A DNA stretch of 38,930 nt from Candidatus Poribacteria bacterium (GTDB lineage: Bacteria > Poribacteria > WGA-4E > WGA-3G), in contig PYJC01000168.1 of NCBI GenBank assembly GCA_003635255.1, positions 1 through 38,930 on the forward strand, in the 5' to 3' direction. Positions within the stretch are counted from its first letter, which is position 1; the number at the start of each line of letters is the position of its first letter. The notes beneath the pieces are model-generated. The model was not told where the DNA came from and made no database searches. It worked only from the letters and a program-made list of their open reading frames with translations. The position numbers were made by a program, and so were the translations under genes. This document shows positions 25,577-34,275 of the stretch, one piece after another.

Positions 25577-26622
25577 GGACCTTGCGAAATTTAAGTCTTT
25601 TGAAAATGGGAAACCTGCGTGTCGTGCTCTATCTATTATTGCTGGTGGGATTCCTTGGTTTCTCCGTTGCTGAAACGGAACTTTTCATACAGTCGTTGGC
25701 TAAAAAGGCTACCGTGGCAGAAGCACAAAAGACGACAGTCGTTTCTGGGAAAGACGGGTGGTTGTTCTTCGCGCCCGAACTGCGGCATCTGAGCGTTGGG
25801 CAATTTTGGGGCGAGGCAGCGGCGCGCGTCAGTCGCGCCTCAAACCCTGAATTCGCCGATCCACTTCCTGCTATCCTCGACTTCAAGGCACAATTGGATA
25901 AGGCAGGTATTGCGTTAATCTTCGTTCCAATACCAGCAAAAGCCACGATTTACCCTGAGATGGTTTCTGAACACGGCACCGGGACGGAAACCCGGACTGA
26001 TAAATACCATCAAAAATTCTACGACATTTTGCGGAAACAGGGTGTGAATGTGCTTGATTTAACGCCGATTTTTCTTAAAAATCGGTTCACTGATACCGGT
26101 CCCGTCTATTGTAAACAGGATACACATTGGTCTGGGCGAGGGTGTGTTTTGGCAGCGGAAGCGATTGCTGAAGCCATCGGTACGCCTTCATGGGTGGCGG
26201 AAATCCCTAAGAGAAATATTGAGACAGAAACGCGCACGACAGAAATTACGGGTGATCTCTGGAAGGAACTTGGTGACGAAAAACTACAAAAAGAGCAACT
26301 GCAACTCACTTACGTCAAGGAAGGCGTTAGCGCGTCGTGGCGAGCGAGTCCGGTTGTCCTGTTGGGAGATAGTCACAGTCTGGTTTTTCATGCGGGTAGC
26401 GGTATGCATGCACAGGGAGCGGGTCTACCGGATCATCTCGCGCATCAGTTCGGGTTTCCAGTAGATGTCGTAGCGGTTCGTGGTTCGGGGGCAACGCCGT
26501 CGCGGTTGAACCTTTATCGGCGGCGCGATAACATGAAGGGGAAGCGGGTTGTTGTTTGGTGCTTGAGTGTCCGAGAATTCACAGAGGGGCAGGGGTGGCG
26601 GAAGGTGCCTGTGATTCGATAA
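25573..26622 (+). CDS. AlgX/AlgJ-like SGNH O-acetyltransferase 2
   Basis: I take GTG 25573, which overlaps the previous stop (GTGA) and has GGGAGAG upstream, giving 349 residues; the longer frame from 25540 has no such support. A membrane segment is at about 15-33. GKDGWLFFAPELRH (59-72), QDTHW (182-186) and LLGDSHS (263-269) mark an intact AlgX/AlgJ-type SGNH domain. It lacks the extra C-terminal beta domain of the gene before it. Two paralogues side by side may act on different positions or form a hetero-complex. It is the last gene of the acetylation cluster. Confidence 0.85.
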   Translation: MRTLRNLSLLKMGNLRVVLYLLLLVGFLGFSVAETELFIQSLAKKATVAEAQKTTVVSGKDGWLFFAPELRHLSVGQFWGEAAARVSRASNPEFADPLPAILDFKAQLDKAGIALIFVPIPAKATIYPEMVSEHGTGTETRTDKYHQKFYDILRKQGVNVLDLTPIFLKNRFTDTGPVYCKQDTHWSGRGCVLAAEAIAEAIGTPSWVAEIPKRNIETETRTTEITGDLWKELGDEKLQKEQLQLTYVKEGVSASWRASPVVLLGDSHSLVFHAGSGMHAQGAGLPDHLAHQFGFPVDVVAVRGSGATPSRLNLYRRRDNMKGKRVVVWCLSVREFTEGQGWRKVPVIR

Positions 26623-26626
26623 ATTA

Positions 26627-26648
26627 GGGACAGGATAGAGCCTGTTCC
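26627..26648. terminator. Hairpin between convergent genes
   Basis: GGGACAGG (26627-26634), ATAGAG loop and CCTGTTCC (26641-26648) pair at 7 of 8 positions. No T-run follows on either strand, so it may be a REP-like element that also serves as a weak bidirectional barrier. Confidence 0.4.
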
Positions 26649-26667
26649 TACGGGTGTTGAGGAAACC

Positions 26668-27408
26668 CTATTCAATCTCGTAAACGAGGGTGACGTTTAT
26701 GGTGACGGTGAGTTCTCCGGCTTGGATAGGGGTTGCGCTGCGAGCACCATCATCGGCAGCGAACTCGGCAGTCTCAGCATAGGCGATCGGGGGACCCACA
26801 GTGCGGGTTGTCTCTGTGATCGTGATCGGTTTTCCGAGTGTAACACCGCTTGCTTCTGCTAAGGTTTGCGCCTTCGCTTCGGCATTCTTCACTGCTAAGA
26901 CACGCGCTTGTGCTTGTAAGGGCGTAGGGTCCTCAATCATGAATTGGATTGAGTCTACAACGACGATGTCGCCACCGGCTCCAGTAGCGTCGTCAATTAT
27001 ATCGCTAAGCGTTTCGAGTTCTCGGATCTTCGCGCGAACGCTATTGTTTACCCTGTAACCCCGCAGCACGCGCCCCTCATCCTTCCAATCATACTGGGGG
27101 TAGATGCTAAAATTCTCCGTTTGGATGTCGTTTTCGGCGATGCCATTGGCTTTCAGCGAGTCTATCACCGCTGTCATCGTACTCGCGGCTTCTTCGCGTG
27201 CTTCCTCGACTGACTCTTTTTCGACAGATACGCCTAAATAGAGCGTTGCGATGTCCGGTTCACCTGTGACCGAGCCGCTTCCTGTGACGTGGATACTCCT
27301 GTTTACTGACGATGACAACAGTGGGGACACAATTTGTTGTTCACACCCGGTGAGAAGTATAACGAGCAGCGAACCAAAACCTAAAAACAAAAACTTGAAT
27401 TTATTCAT
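26668..27408 (-). CDS. SIMPL-domain (DUF541) lipoprotein
   Basis: From ATG 27408 the product is 246 residues with a lipoprotein signal peptide ending in LLTGC, so it should be lipid-anchored in the envelope; a longer frame from 27450 would bury the signal. The SIMPL domain covers about 40-246: IHVTGSGSVTGEPDIATLYLGVSVE, then a YRVNNSVRAKIRELETLSDIID segment, QAQARVLAVKNAEAKAQTLAEASG, and a final TVTINVTLVYEIE strand. Function of the family is poorly defined. GGAAA lies upstream. It follows the DUF4340 gene by 56 bp and is the last gene of the ABC operon. Confidence 0.88.
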   Translation of the reverse strand: MNKFKFLFLGFGSLLVILLTGCEQQIVSPLLSSSVNRSIHVTGSGSVTGEPDIATLYLGVSVEKESVEEAREEAASTMTAVIDSLKANGIAENDIQTENFSIYPQYDWKDEGRVLRGYRVNNSVRAKIRELETLSDIIDDATGAGGDIVVVDSIQFMIEDPTPLQAQARVLAVKNAEAKAQTLAEASGVTLGKPITITETTRTVGPPIAYAETAEFAADDGARSATPIQAGELTVTINVTLVYEIE

Positions 27409-27464
27409 AGTAAATTTCCTTTGATGCAGTATCTCTGCCATGATTTCCATATCTGATAAGTCAA

Positions 27465-28430
27465 CTACTCGGTTTCGACTGCTGGTGGCGGATTCTCTGC
27501 TTTGAGCGTTTCAGATTTTTTTAGGAGTCTATCCACATTCGATTTGAAAAGCCTGAAGACAGTCTCCTTATCGTTGCTTTTGACGTAAAGTTTCCCCTCT
27601 TCCTCTTTTCCGATGTAAAGCGTCGCCGTTGTGCCATCATTCAACACTGCGGATATAACAGATTGCGGCGTATCTAAACCGTATTCAGCAAGGTTGTCCT
27701 TTGCTTCAGCGAAATCGTCTGTGTCCAATTCGCTGAAAGTTGTAAGGAGCGTGTCAACTTCAGTCGCATTGACAGCCGAGGCTTCGGGCTTGAGCATCTG
27801 CCATGTCCCGTTCGCATCGAGACGCAGTTCGACTGTCTCTTCTGGTGAAGAGATATTCAGCTCGGTGACATTGCCCTTATTAAAATCGAAAATGGTGCGA
27901 TCTTTCCAAGTGCGTGTGCCTTTGTTAAAAACGGATTGAAGGTTGCCTTGTGCCACATAGACATCGTTGGAATCGGCTGCGCGCACGTAACTGCTAAAGA
28001 AGCCGGGTGTTATTTTTCCGATGAACAGGTGTGCCAACAGTTTATCGTTTGCGTCCATCAGTTTCGCTTCAACACCGGTGCTGTCCACCTCGAATTCCGC
28101 CTGTTTTTCGGGGTTACTGGAGACGCGCTGCGTATTCTTGAATTCTCCCATTTTGGTCAGCAGTTCTGCGACACCTTCGCTATCCGCGGGGTAATTGTCC
28201 ATTGACGTGACAACCCAGTTACTGTCCTGTTTAACAAGCGTTGCCGTTCCATCGGTTGCGATGATTTCTATTTTCGTAACCTCTTCTTTGTCGAAGTCTG
28301 GAAACAGTGGCATTGCTGTCTCAACCTTCTTTTCATACTCGCTTTTTCCAAAGGGATTCTCAAAGATTATGACGACGAGTAGTAAGAAAACAAAAACGCC
28401 GCCTAAAATAAGAAGTTGTTTTGTTTTCAT
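27465..28430 (-). CDS. DUF4340 domain protein of a Gld-type ABC operon
   Basis: ATG 28430 places a membrane anchor (LLILGGVFVFLLLVVIIF) at the N-terminus and gives 321 residues; a TTG frame extends to 28475 without need. The remainder is periplasmic, with duplicated DUF4340-type halves: EEVTKIEIIATDGTATLVKQDSNWVV and VTELNISSPEETVELRLDANGTWQML each start a similar beta unit, and each is followed by a phrase of the type LFIGKITPGFFSSYVR or LYIGKEEEGKLYVK. DUF4340 proteins commonly accompany GldG-like proteins and ABC-2 exporters. The transported substrate is unknown. Confidence 0.85.
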   Translation of the reverse strand: MKTKQLLILGGVFVFLLLVVIIFENPFGKSEYEKKVETAMPLFPDFDKEEVTKIEIIATDGTATLVKQDSNWVVTSMDNYPADSEGVAELLTKMGEFKNTQRVSSNPEKQAEFEVDSTGVEAKLMDANDKLLAHLFIGKITPGFFSSYVRAADSNDVYVAQGNLQSVFNKGTRTWKDRTIFDFNKGNVTELNISSPEETVELRLDANGTWQMLKPEASAVNATEVDTLLTTFSELDTDDFAEAKDNLAEYGLDTPQSVISAVLNDGTTATLYIGKEEEGKLYVKSNDKETVFRLFKSNVDRLLKKSETLKAENPPPAVETE

Positions 28431-28566
28431 TTTTCTGTTATTAGAATCTCCGTACAGATTGACTTTACGATTCAATCTGGTTTTGCTTAGATTTTTATGT
28501 TCTGAGACAATTAGCGTTTTCGATCCTGAGACGAGGGAACCAACGGGTATGCCGTTATGCTCGTTT

Positions 28567-30240
28567 TTAGTCCGAAGTCATGTTTCGGGTACTGAAGGCT
28601 TCTACCATCCTTTTGGCTCGACTTTTTAAGAAATACCGAACAAGCCCGAAGATAACGACGAGCAGTGGGATGCCTACGGTACATAGGTATTTAATAAAAT
28701 TTTTCTCAATTTCTGAGACTTCACGGAACTCGCCACTACGCGTCTTTATTTGAAGGGGACGGTCTGTGATCGTCTGTGAGCGGATACCGATGAGTGCATC
28801 GCCTAATGTTAACCAGTCCACGGTATTTAAGAAAAAATTAACGCTGTTAGCATTCAACTGAATTAGCAATTGCGCCGTGCCTACGACAACGATTTGTGTC
28901 TGTGCACTTTCAGTTATAGTTGTTCGTTCCGCGGTATCCTGTGTTGGCACGGGTGTCTCGTTGTCCGCAACACTTGTGGTATCGTCGGTGGCTGCTGCTG
29001 GAATCTCTTTATCGGTATAGAAACTTTTGAATTGGCCTTCTAAGGCGACCGCAACAGGATAGGCTTGTGTTTCAGCATCAGGGATCGGGAAATCCGGTCT
29101 AAGATTATAGTACCCTTGGAGCGTTTGTCCAAATTCGCTTGTTTTTGCTAACACTGTTCCGGTAATGTTTTCTTTCCCTATGACTTCTAAGGAACTTGTC
29201 CAAGGCAGCGTCAACGCTTCCAGTTGATTCGTGATTGCGTGTTCTGTCGAGAAATTCGGTTTAATAATTTTTACAAAATACGGATACGGTTGAAAAATGG
29301 TCATAAATCCTTGTTGGAACCGAGCATTTTCGTGGAATCTGCGGTCAACAAGGAGATTATTGCCGAGTTTGGCACCGTAATGCTCCAGTAAATCGTTCAG
29401 TCCAGTGCTCAGCGGTGTCCCTTGCATTGTGCCGGGTTGCATTTGAATAGGATCGATTAAGAAGATGGCTTTACCACCGCGCATGATAAACTGATCGAGT
29501 TCATATTTCTCGCGTTCTGTCAAGGGCTGCTTTACGCCAGCGACAACGAGTGTTGTCACGGTAGCATCAACGGCTTTTCCGTCTTGTAGACTGACAGACG
29601 TAATGTTATATTGTCCTTGTCCATTTTTATCCAAAAGTTGACGGAACTGCTGATACTCTTGCGCGTTGATATCAAATTCGCCGTGTCCCGTCAAAAACCC
29701 GACTGTTTTTGCCTCTTTGGTGGTAACTTTAAGGATAGTCGAGGTGAGATCATACTCCAGATTAGCCGTTGAGCGCACTACCGGCAAGGTTTCCTCTTTA
29801 CCGCTGTAGCCGATTGAGACCCCCATATAGACGTTTGCTATTTCCGCCTTATCTTGTTTGTAGACGTTAATTTGGACTTCAGGAATTCCCTTGAAACGGA
29901 GTTCCTGTTTCTGTGCGTCGTCGAAGTTTGCCGGGTTCACGAAATCGATCTGTAGGTTCTTTGAGAATGCCTTGTATTCGTCGAGTATATCCCTGACGTT
30001 ACGCCGGATTTGCGCAACTTCAGCGGGGGCTGTAGAGAAGTAGGCGGTGATTGTAACAATATCGTCTAATGAATCGAGTACATTTCTCGTTGCTTTTGAG
30101 ATCGTATAGCGTTTATCCTCGGTTAAGTCTGTACGAACAAAGCGGCGCGTGGACAGAAAATTAATGAGCGCGAGGATACCGAAGATTATGACTACGAAAG
30201 CGAGGGTGTTCCCACCAAATGCGATGCGTTTATTCTTCAA
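28567..30240 (-). CDS. GldG-like ABC transporter auxiliary protein
   Basis: TTG start with a strong AAAGGAGG eight bases upstream, 18 bp after the permease gene; 557 residues. A membrane helix at about 10-28 is followed by RFVRTDLTEDKRYTISKATRNVLDSLDD, the hallmark opening of GldG/ABC-type uncharacterised transport proteins. A large extracytoplasmic region (30-515) includes VGFLTGHGEFD and GGKAIFLIDP, and a second membrane helix is at about 525-545. A Thr/Ser-rich stretch near 420-450 is probably a linker. In Bacteroidetes GldG serves gliding motility, but relatives occur widely without gliding. Confidence 0.88.
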   Translation of the reverse strand: MKNKRIAFGGNTLAFVVIIFGILALINFLSTRRFVRTDLTEDKRYTISKATRNVLDSLDDIVTITAYFSTAPAEVAQIRRNVRDILDEYKAFSKNLQIDFVNPANFDDAQKQELRFKGIPEVQINVYKQDKAEIANVYMGVSIGYSGKEETLPVVRSTANLEYDLTSTILKVTTKEAKTVGFLTGHGEFDINAQEYQQFRQLLDKNGQGQYNITSVSLQDGKAVDATVTTLVVAGVKQPLTEREKYELDQFIMRGGKAIFLIDPIQMQPGTMQGTPLSTGLNDLLEHYGAKLGNNLLVDRRFHENARFQQGFMTIFQPYPYFVKIIKPNFSTEHAITNQLEALTLPWTSSLEVIGKENITGTVLAKTSEFGQTLQGYYNLRPDFPIPDAETQAYPVAVALEGQFKSFYTDKEIPAAATDDTTSVADNETPVPTQDTAERTTITESAQTQIVVVGTAQLLIQLNANSVNFFLNTVDWLTLGDALIGIRSQTITDRPLQIKTRSGEFREVSEIEKNFIKYLCTVGIPLLVVIFGLVRYFLKSRAKRMVEAFSTRNMTSD

Positions 30241-30258
30241 AACATTATACCTCCTTTC

Positions 30259-30975
30259 CTAACGCCATTTGCGGCTTTCAACTGCCAGTGTACTGAGATA
30301 AAGGAAGAACCCTATCACCGACAGATAGTAGATGATGTCGCGAGAGTCAAGTACGCCTCGGAGAATGCTACTATAATGTGCGCCGAGCCCAAGGTAGCTG
30401 AAAATCGGAAACAACCAGTTCGGTGTATTGAAAAGCACAAAGTCTTCACCAATGATGAGTAACACAAAACAGGTGCTAATTCCCAGTATGAAGGCGACAA
30501 TCTGATTCTCGGTCAGCGTTGAAGCGAAGAGGCCTATTGCGAGATATGCCGCACCCATCAGCAGGAGTCCAATATATCCTGCGATGAGCGTGCCGCCGTC
30601 AGGGTCCCCAAGGTACGTGACTGAAAAGGTGAGAACGAGTGAGAGGAGTACGGTTACGGCAAGGAGCGCGAAACTTGCCAAGAATTTACCGACGACGACC
30701 TCGGAATCTCGGATAGGTAGGGTCATCAGGATTTCTACGGTGCCGATTTTCTTTTCTTCAGCCCAGAGTTTCATAGTGACCGCTGGGATGAAAAATAGAA
30801 ATATCCACGGCATTAACCCGAAAAAACTGCGCATTTCAGCTTGATTTTGTATGAAGAAACCCCGGAAAAAGAGCCATGATGAGATACCGAGGAAAAAAGT
30901 AATGAAAATATACGCGATCGGTGAGTTGAAGTAACTTCTGAATTCCTTTTTGAAAATGGCTGTAATGTTCGTCAT
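30259..30975 (-). CDS. ABC-2 type transporter permease (GldF-like)
   Basis: The 238-residue protein has six predicted membrane helices and the ABC-2 pattern MTNITAIFKKEFRSYFNSPIAYIF at the N-terminus and WAEEKKIGTVEILMTLPIRDSEVVVGKFLAS in the cytoplasmic coupling region. It is the membrane channel for the ATPase encoded at 31139-32074. The start has no clear Shine-Dalgarno, and the 104-bp repeat sits between the ATPase gene and this ATG. This breaks an otherwise tight operon. Confidence 0.9.
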   Translation of the reverse strand: MTNITAIFKKEFRSYFNSPIAYIFITFFLGISSWLFFRGFFIQNQAEMRSFFGLMPWIFLFFIPAVTMKLWAEEKKIGTVEILMTLPIRDSEVVVGKFLASFALLAVTVLLSLVLTFSVTYLGDPDGGTLIAGYIGLLLMGAAYLAIGLFASTLTENQIVAFILGISTCFVLLIIGEDFVLFNTPNWLFPIFSYLGLGAHYSSILRGVLDSRDIIYYLSVIGFFLYLSTLAVESRKWR

Positions 30976-30995
30976 AATCTTTTGTAGCGGTTATC

Positions 30996-31099
30996 GGTTA
31001 TCGGTTATCAGTTACCCGCTTGTGGCGGTAACGTTTTTGGTGACTGCCACAACACACCTCTTAACTGAAAACTGAAAGGTTTTTCACAGAAAAACCGTA
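30996..31099 (-). repeat. 104-bp dispersed repeat, right (inverted) copy
   Basis: On the minus strand this matches 23916-24019 with three mismatches. It ends with an additional CGATAACC unit and then GCTACAAAAGATT before the permease ATG. It lies inside the ABC operon gap (30976-31138). Confidence 0.9.
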
Positions 31100-31138
31100 T
31101 TCTCACTGCGAAGCAGACTGATGACTGTTCTGCTATAT

Positions 31139-32074
31139 TTATTCTTTGTCGTCTGTTAAATTAAGGAAGACATCTTCTAAATCTACTGATTCTTGACGGA
31201 GTTCTGTAAGACTCCACCCATTCTTCACAACAACGTGAAAAAGCGCCTCTGCGGCATCGCTATCTTGCGCAGCATTGATCTGGTAAGCGAGTATACCGTC
31301 AGTCGTTTCGACATGCGTCCACTGCGAGACGAATTCCAGTTCGTTAAGTTCCGCTTCAACGGCTTCTTGTGAACCTCGGATAGCGATATGAACAATATCT
31401 TCGCCCTTCGCCTGACTGGCGAGTTCGTCTGGTGAACCGTTAGCGACGATCTCCCCATTATTGATAATCAGGATTCGACTGCAGGTGGCGGAGACTTCAG
31501 ACAAAATATGTGTGCTGAAAAGTACCAGTTTCTCTTGTCCGATGTCTCTAATCAAGTTGCGAATTTCGATAATCTGGCTTGGGTCTAACCCGGAAGTAGG
31601 TTCGTCTAAAATCAGGATAGGCGGGTCGTGGATGAGGCTCTGTGCCAATCCTAAACGTTGGCGGTAACCTTTTGAAAGTTCGCCGATGTCTTTTTGAATA
31701 ACGTCCTCAAGTCCACAGATGTCAATTACCGCCCGGATCCGTTCTTTCCTGTCGCTTTTGGGGAGGTGTCGGACCTGGGTCATGAAATTAAGATATTCAA
31801 TGACCCCCATATCGGTGTAAAGCGGTGCGCTTTCGGGAAGGTAACCAATCCGTTTTCGGACTTCAATTGATTCCTCGAATATATTATATCCTGCGACGGT
31901 AGCACTCCCCGCGTCTGCGGAGAGGTAACAGGTGAGGATACGCATTGTGGTCGTCTTTCCTGCACCATTGGGACCGAGGAAGCCCAATACTTCACCGGCG
32001 TGGGCATCAAACGAGACCTTGTTGACAGCAACCGTCGGACCATAAGATTTTGTGAGTTCTCTGACTTCAATCAT
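31139..32074 (-). CDS. ABC transporter ATP-binding protein (Gld/drug-type exporter)
   Basis: ATG 32074 gives 311 residues beginning MIEVRELTKSYGPTVAVNKV, the normal start for this family. The longer open frame to 32353 crosses a repeat and has no protein-like sequence. Walker A is FLGPNGAGKTT, the signature LSKGYRQRLGLAQ, Walker B ILILDEPTSGLDP, with the H-loop in LFSTHIL. The C-terminal 80 residues match the accessory domain often found in ABC-2 exporter ATPases. It drives the permease and GldG-like protein encoded downstream. Confidence 0.92.
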   Translation of the reverse strand: MIEVRELTKSYGPTVAVNKVSFDAHAGEVLGFLGPNGAGKTTTMRILTCYLSADAGSATVAGYNIFEESIEVRKRIGYLPESAPLYTDMGVIEYLNFMTQVRHLPKSDRKERIRAVIDICGLEDVIQKDIGELSKGYRQRLGLAQSLIHDPPILILDEPTSGLDPSQIIEIRNLIRDIGQEKLVLFSTHILSEVSATCSRILIINNGEIVANGSPDELASQAKGEDIVHIAIRGSQEAVEAELNELEFVSQWTHVETTDGILAYQINAAQDSDAAEALFHVVVKNGWSLTELRQESVDLEDVFLNLTDDKE

Positions 32075-32149
32075 ATATCTAAAAAAGCAGCAGACGGTTG
32101 ACGATGAGGGTCGCGTTCCGACGTGCCTTAAAAAAATAGGATAGATAGA

Positions 32150-32234
32150 ACTTACGCATTTTTTCCATGATAACAACGTATGGCGCACTGCAGGCGGGGT
32201 TTCAAACCCCGCCTGCAAAGGGGTCTGCGTAAGT
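32150..32234. mobile_element. Small MITE-like element with internal palindrome
   Basis: ACTTACGCA (32150-32158) and TGCGTAAGT (32226-32234) are exact inverted ends. Between them lies a 27-bp palindrome (32190-32216) with 13-bp perfect arms GCAGGCGGGGTTT/AAACCCCGCCTGC and a single central base. There is no coding capacity. A TTGCGTAAGTCTTA end-like sequence recurs at about 38247-38260. The 9-bp ends could be recognised by a transposase encoded elsewhere. Confidence 0.6.
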
Positions 32235-32343
32235 CCTAATAGATATTTGTTTAAAATGATAGCATAGAATTTGTCGAATGTCAAGGAAAAAATTGATATA
32301 TAAGATCGCAATATAAGATTGCAGGAATCGGTCAGTTGAAACG

Positions 32344-34275
32344 CTAAATCCAACTATACACTGCCGACCTTAGCACAAGGCTCAGCAGGGGCCAGAAACA
32401 TCCCATCAATGCCTCACCTAATACTAGACCGATGAAAAACGGCACGGTTTTCCGATATGCATTGATGCCGCCATGTTTTAAAATGAGCCACTTCGTTACC
32501 ATCGCAAGGAGCAGCGGGAACCAGATCACGTCCGTTGTCCCTGGTGCAACGCCGATAACGTATCCTGCTGGATGCAGTGGACACCACACAAAACGCGAGC
32601 GCAGGAACATGATACCCAAGTTTGCTGCAAACGCTAAGCCTAACACCGATGTCGCGAGCCAATCCGTCGGTTTCGGGTTCACTAACCACGATGAAAGGAA
32701 GTTATATGTATCCGCGCCGCCAGCATGGATCTGTTCGGAACCCGCAGCCACGCCTTCTCTGTAAATCGCATACGGATAGAGAATCAGACTTGATAGGATA
32801 CCGATGAGGCTTGCGATGACCAATACGCCGAACATCGTTCGGTTTCGGATACCGGTACGCTCGGCAAGTTTGAAGGCTTCCAACTGATCCGGCATAGGGT
32901 GTGTTCGGAAGGAGGCATAACTCGCGCCGCTGAGCCAGTTCAGGAGCGAAAGCATCGTTAGGTTGCCCGGTCGCAAACGCCGTGTCCCGAGTAGCGAGAT
33001 CATCATGTATTGTGGCGTGAGATAGCCGATAGCGTGTATCGGCGGTCCGAGTTCCGCTCGCATCCGAGTTAATCCGACAACGATCATCAGGTAGATACCG
33101 ATGAAAATTGCAAACGCCCAGAGCGACATCCCGCCACGGATACAGAAAACAGCGAGGAGTAAAAGGCAGACCCCAAGCGTTATCACCGCGCTCCGATGTG
33201 AAACTGCTTCAGTTTGTGATTCCCTACGATTTGGACGGACCACTTGTCTCAACACGGATGCGAAGTGGTTTCGCGCAAGCCAGCACGCAATCGCGAGCAG
33301 TGCCAACAACGCCCCGGCACCCTGTTCTCCCAAAAATGGGTAGCCCGGTAACGTAGCGATTCCCATTGTGCTGCCTATGAGCAGCTGCGCCTTCTTCATT
33401 AGATAGAAGAATGTACACGAAAATGCTAAATCCAACGGTAGAATGAACGAGAAACCGATCAGATATGGGTGGAACCGGAGGGGCATACTGCCCATGGCGT
33501 TCCACGGTTTCTGTGTAAAGTAGATATTCAGATTGTATTTTCGGACCGGGATCTCTGGGAGTACTGGGAAAAAGAACTGCAGCCCATTGAGTAGGTTGAT
33601 ACCCATGGCGATCCCGAAACCGATCCAGAGCAAACGATTCCTAAAGATGCGGCGGTTGGTGGTAATTTCTAACGGAATTTGGATGATCGGATATGCGAGT
33701 TTTTCGTTTTCGATCCACTGTTTGCGAAGGAGTGCTGTCAGACAGAGAAAGATGAGCATCAATAGGAAGATCACCGCGGACCAAGAGAGGATCGGAATGA
33801 TCCAGTGCTGCACATAGCCTTCCGTAAAGAAGTTCACCTCGCCTTCGTAGAAGTCGGTAACTGTTTGGGGGTGTTTCACGACAAGCCATTCGGGGAGATG
33901 GTGAAAGAGGAGTGCCTCCCAATCGTTTTCGGGGGTAGCGAAGCGGAAGGCATACGGGATGAGACCCATCAGACGCGGGATACAGTCGTGTCCTGAAAAC
34001 GCGCTCCCGACAGCGAGCATGCTGTAGACGACGAGCAGATCACGCGGCTGCAAGGCGACGCGTGGGAAAATACGCTGTACACCCATGTTCAACAGTGTTA
34101 TCGCCAGAATGCCGAACATGACATTGACAGACATCGCGACCGTCGTCAGGTGCGCGGTGTGCCAAATCATCTCCACATAGGCGATCCAATAACTATTCGC
34201 GATAATGAGGATGGTGCCGAGCAGCACTGCGCGTTTCGCGATTGTCTGCGAGCCACCTGGGTCCGTAGTATGCAT
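32344..34275 (-). CDS. Large polytopic membrane protein (DUF6785/DUF6784-like)
   Basis: The 643-residue protein has about fourteen hydrophobic segments. Motifs include PRDLLVVYSMLAVGSAFSGHD near residue 80, ENEKLAYPIIQIPLEIT near 190 and a Pro/Gly-rich region near 415-430 (MRAELGPPIHAIGYLTPQYMM). These are features I associate with uncharacterised OPT-like transporter families of planctomycete and poribacterial genomes. A transport role is inferred from topology, and the substrate is unknown. The gene is monocistronic, divergent from dnaN, and has no clear Shine-Dalgarno before its ATG. Confidence 0.75.
   Translation of the reverse strand: MHTTDPGGSQTIAKRAVLLGTILIIANSYWIAYVEMIWHTAHLTTVAMSVNVMFGILAITLLNMGVQRIFPRVALQPRDLLVVYSMLAVGSAFSGHDCIPRLMGLIPYAFRFATPENDWEALLFHHLPEWLVVKHPQTVTDFYEGEVNFFTEGYVQHWIIPILSWSAVIFLLMLIFLCLTALLRKQWIENEKLAYPIIQIPLEITTNRRIFRNRLLWIGFGIAMGINLLNGLQFFFPVLPEIPVRKYNLNIYFTQKPWNAMGSMPLRFHPYLIGFSFILPLDLAFSCTFFYLMKKAQLLIGSTMGIATLPGYPFLGEQGAGALLALLAIACWLARNHFASVLRQVVRPNRRESQTEAVSHRSAVITLGVCLLLLAVFCIRGGMSLWAFAIFIGIYLMIVVGLTRMRAELGPPIHAIGYLTPQYMMISLLGTRRLRPGNLTMLSLLNWLSGASYASFRTHPMPDQLEAFKLAERTGIRNRTMFGVLVIASLIGILSSLILYPYAIYREGVAAGSEQIHAGGADTYNFLSSWLVNPKPTDWLATSVLGLAFAANLGIMFLRSRFVWCPLHPAGYVIGVAPGTTDVIWFPLLLAMVTKWLILKHGGINAYRKTVPFFIGLVLGEALMGCFWPLLSLVLRSAVYSWI

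Noticed and set aside
28567..32074. Evidence for gliding motility
   Set aside because: GldF/GldG-like ABC systems occur widely in non-gliding bacteria, and no other gliding genes are present.
32075..32353. 93-codon N-terminal extension of the ABC ATPase
   Set aside because: The family normally starts at MIEVRELTKSYG; the extension crosses a MITE-like palindrome and has no protein-like sequence.
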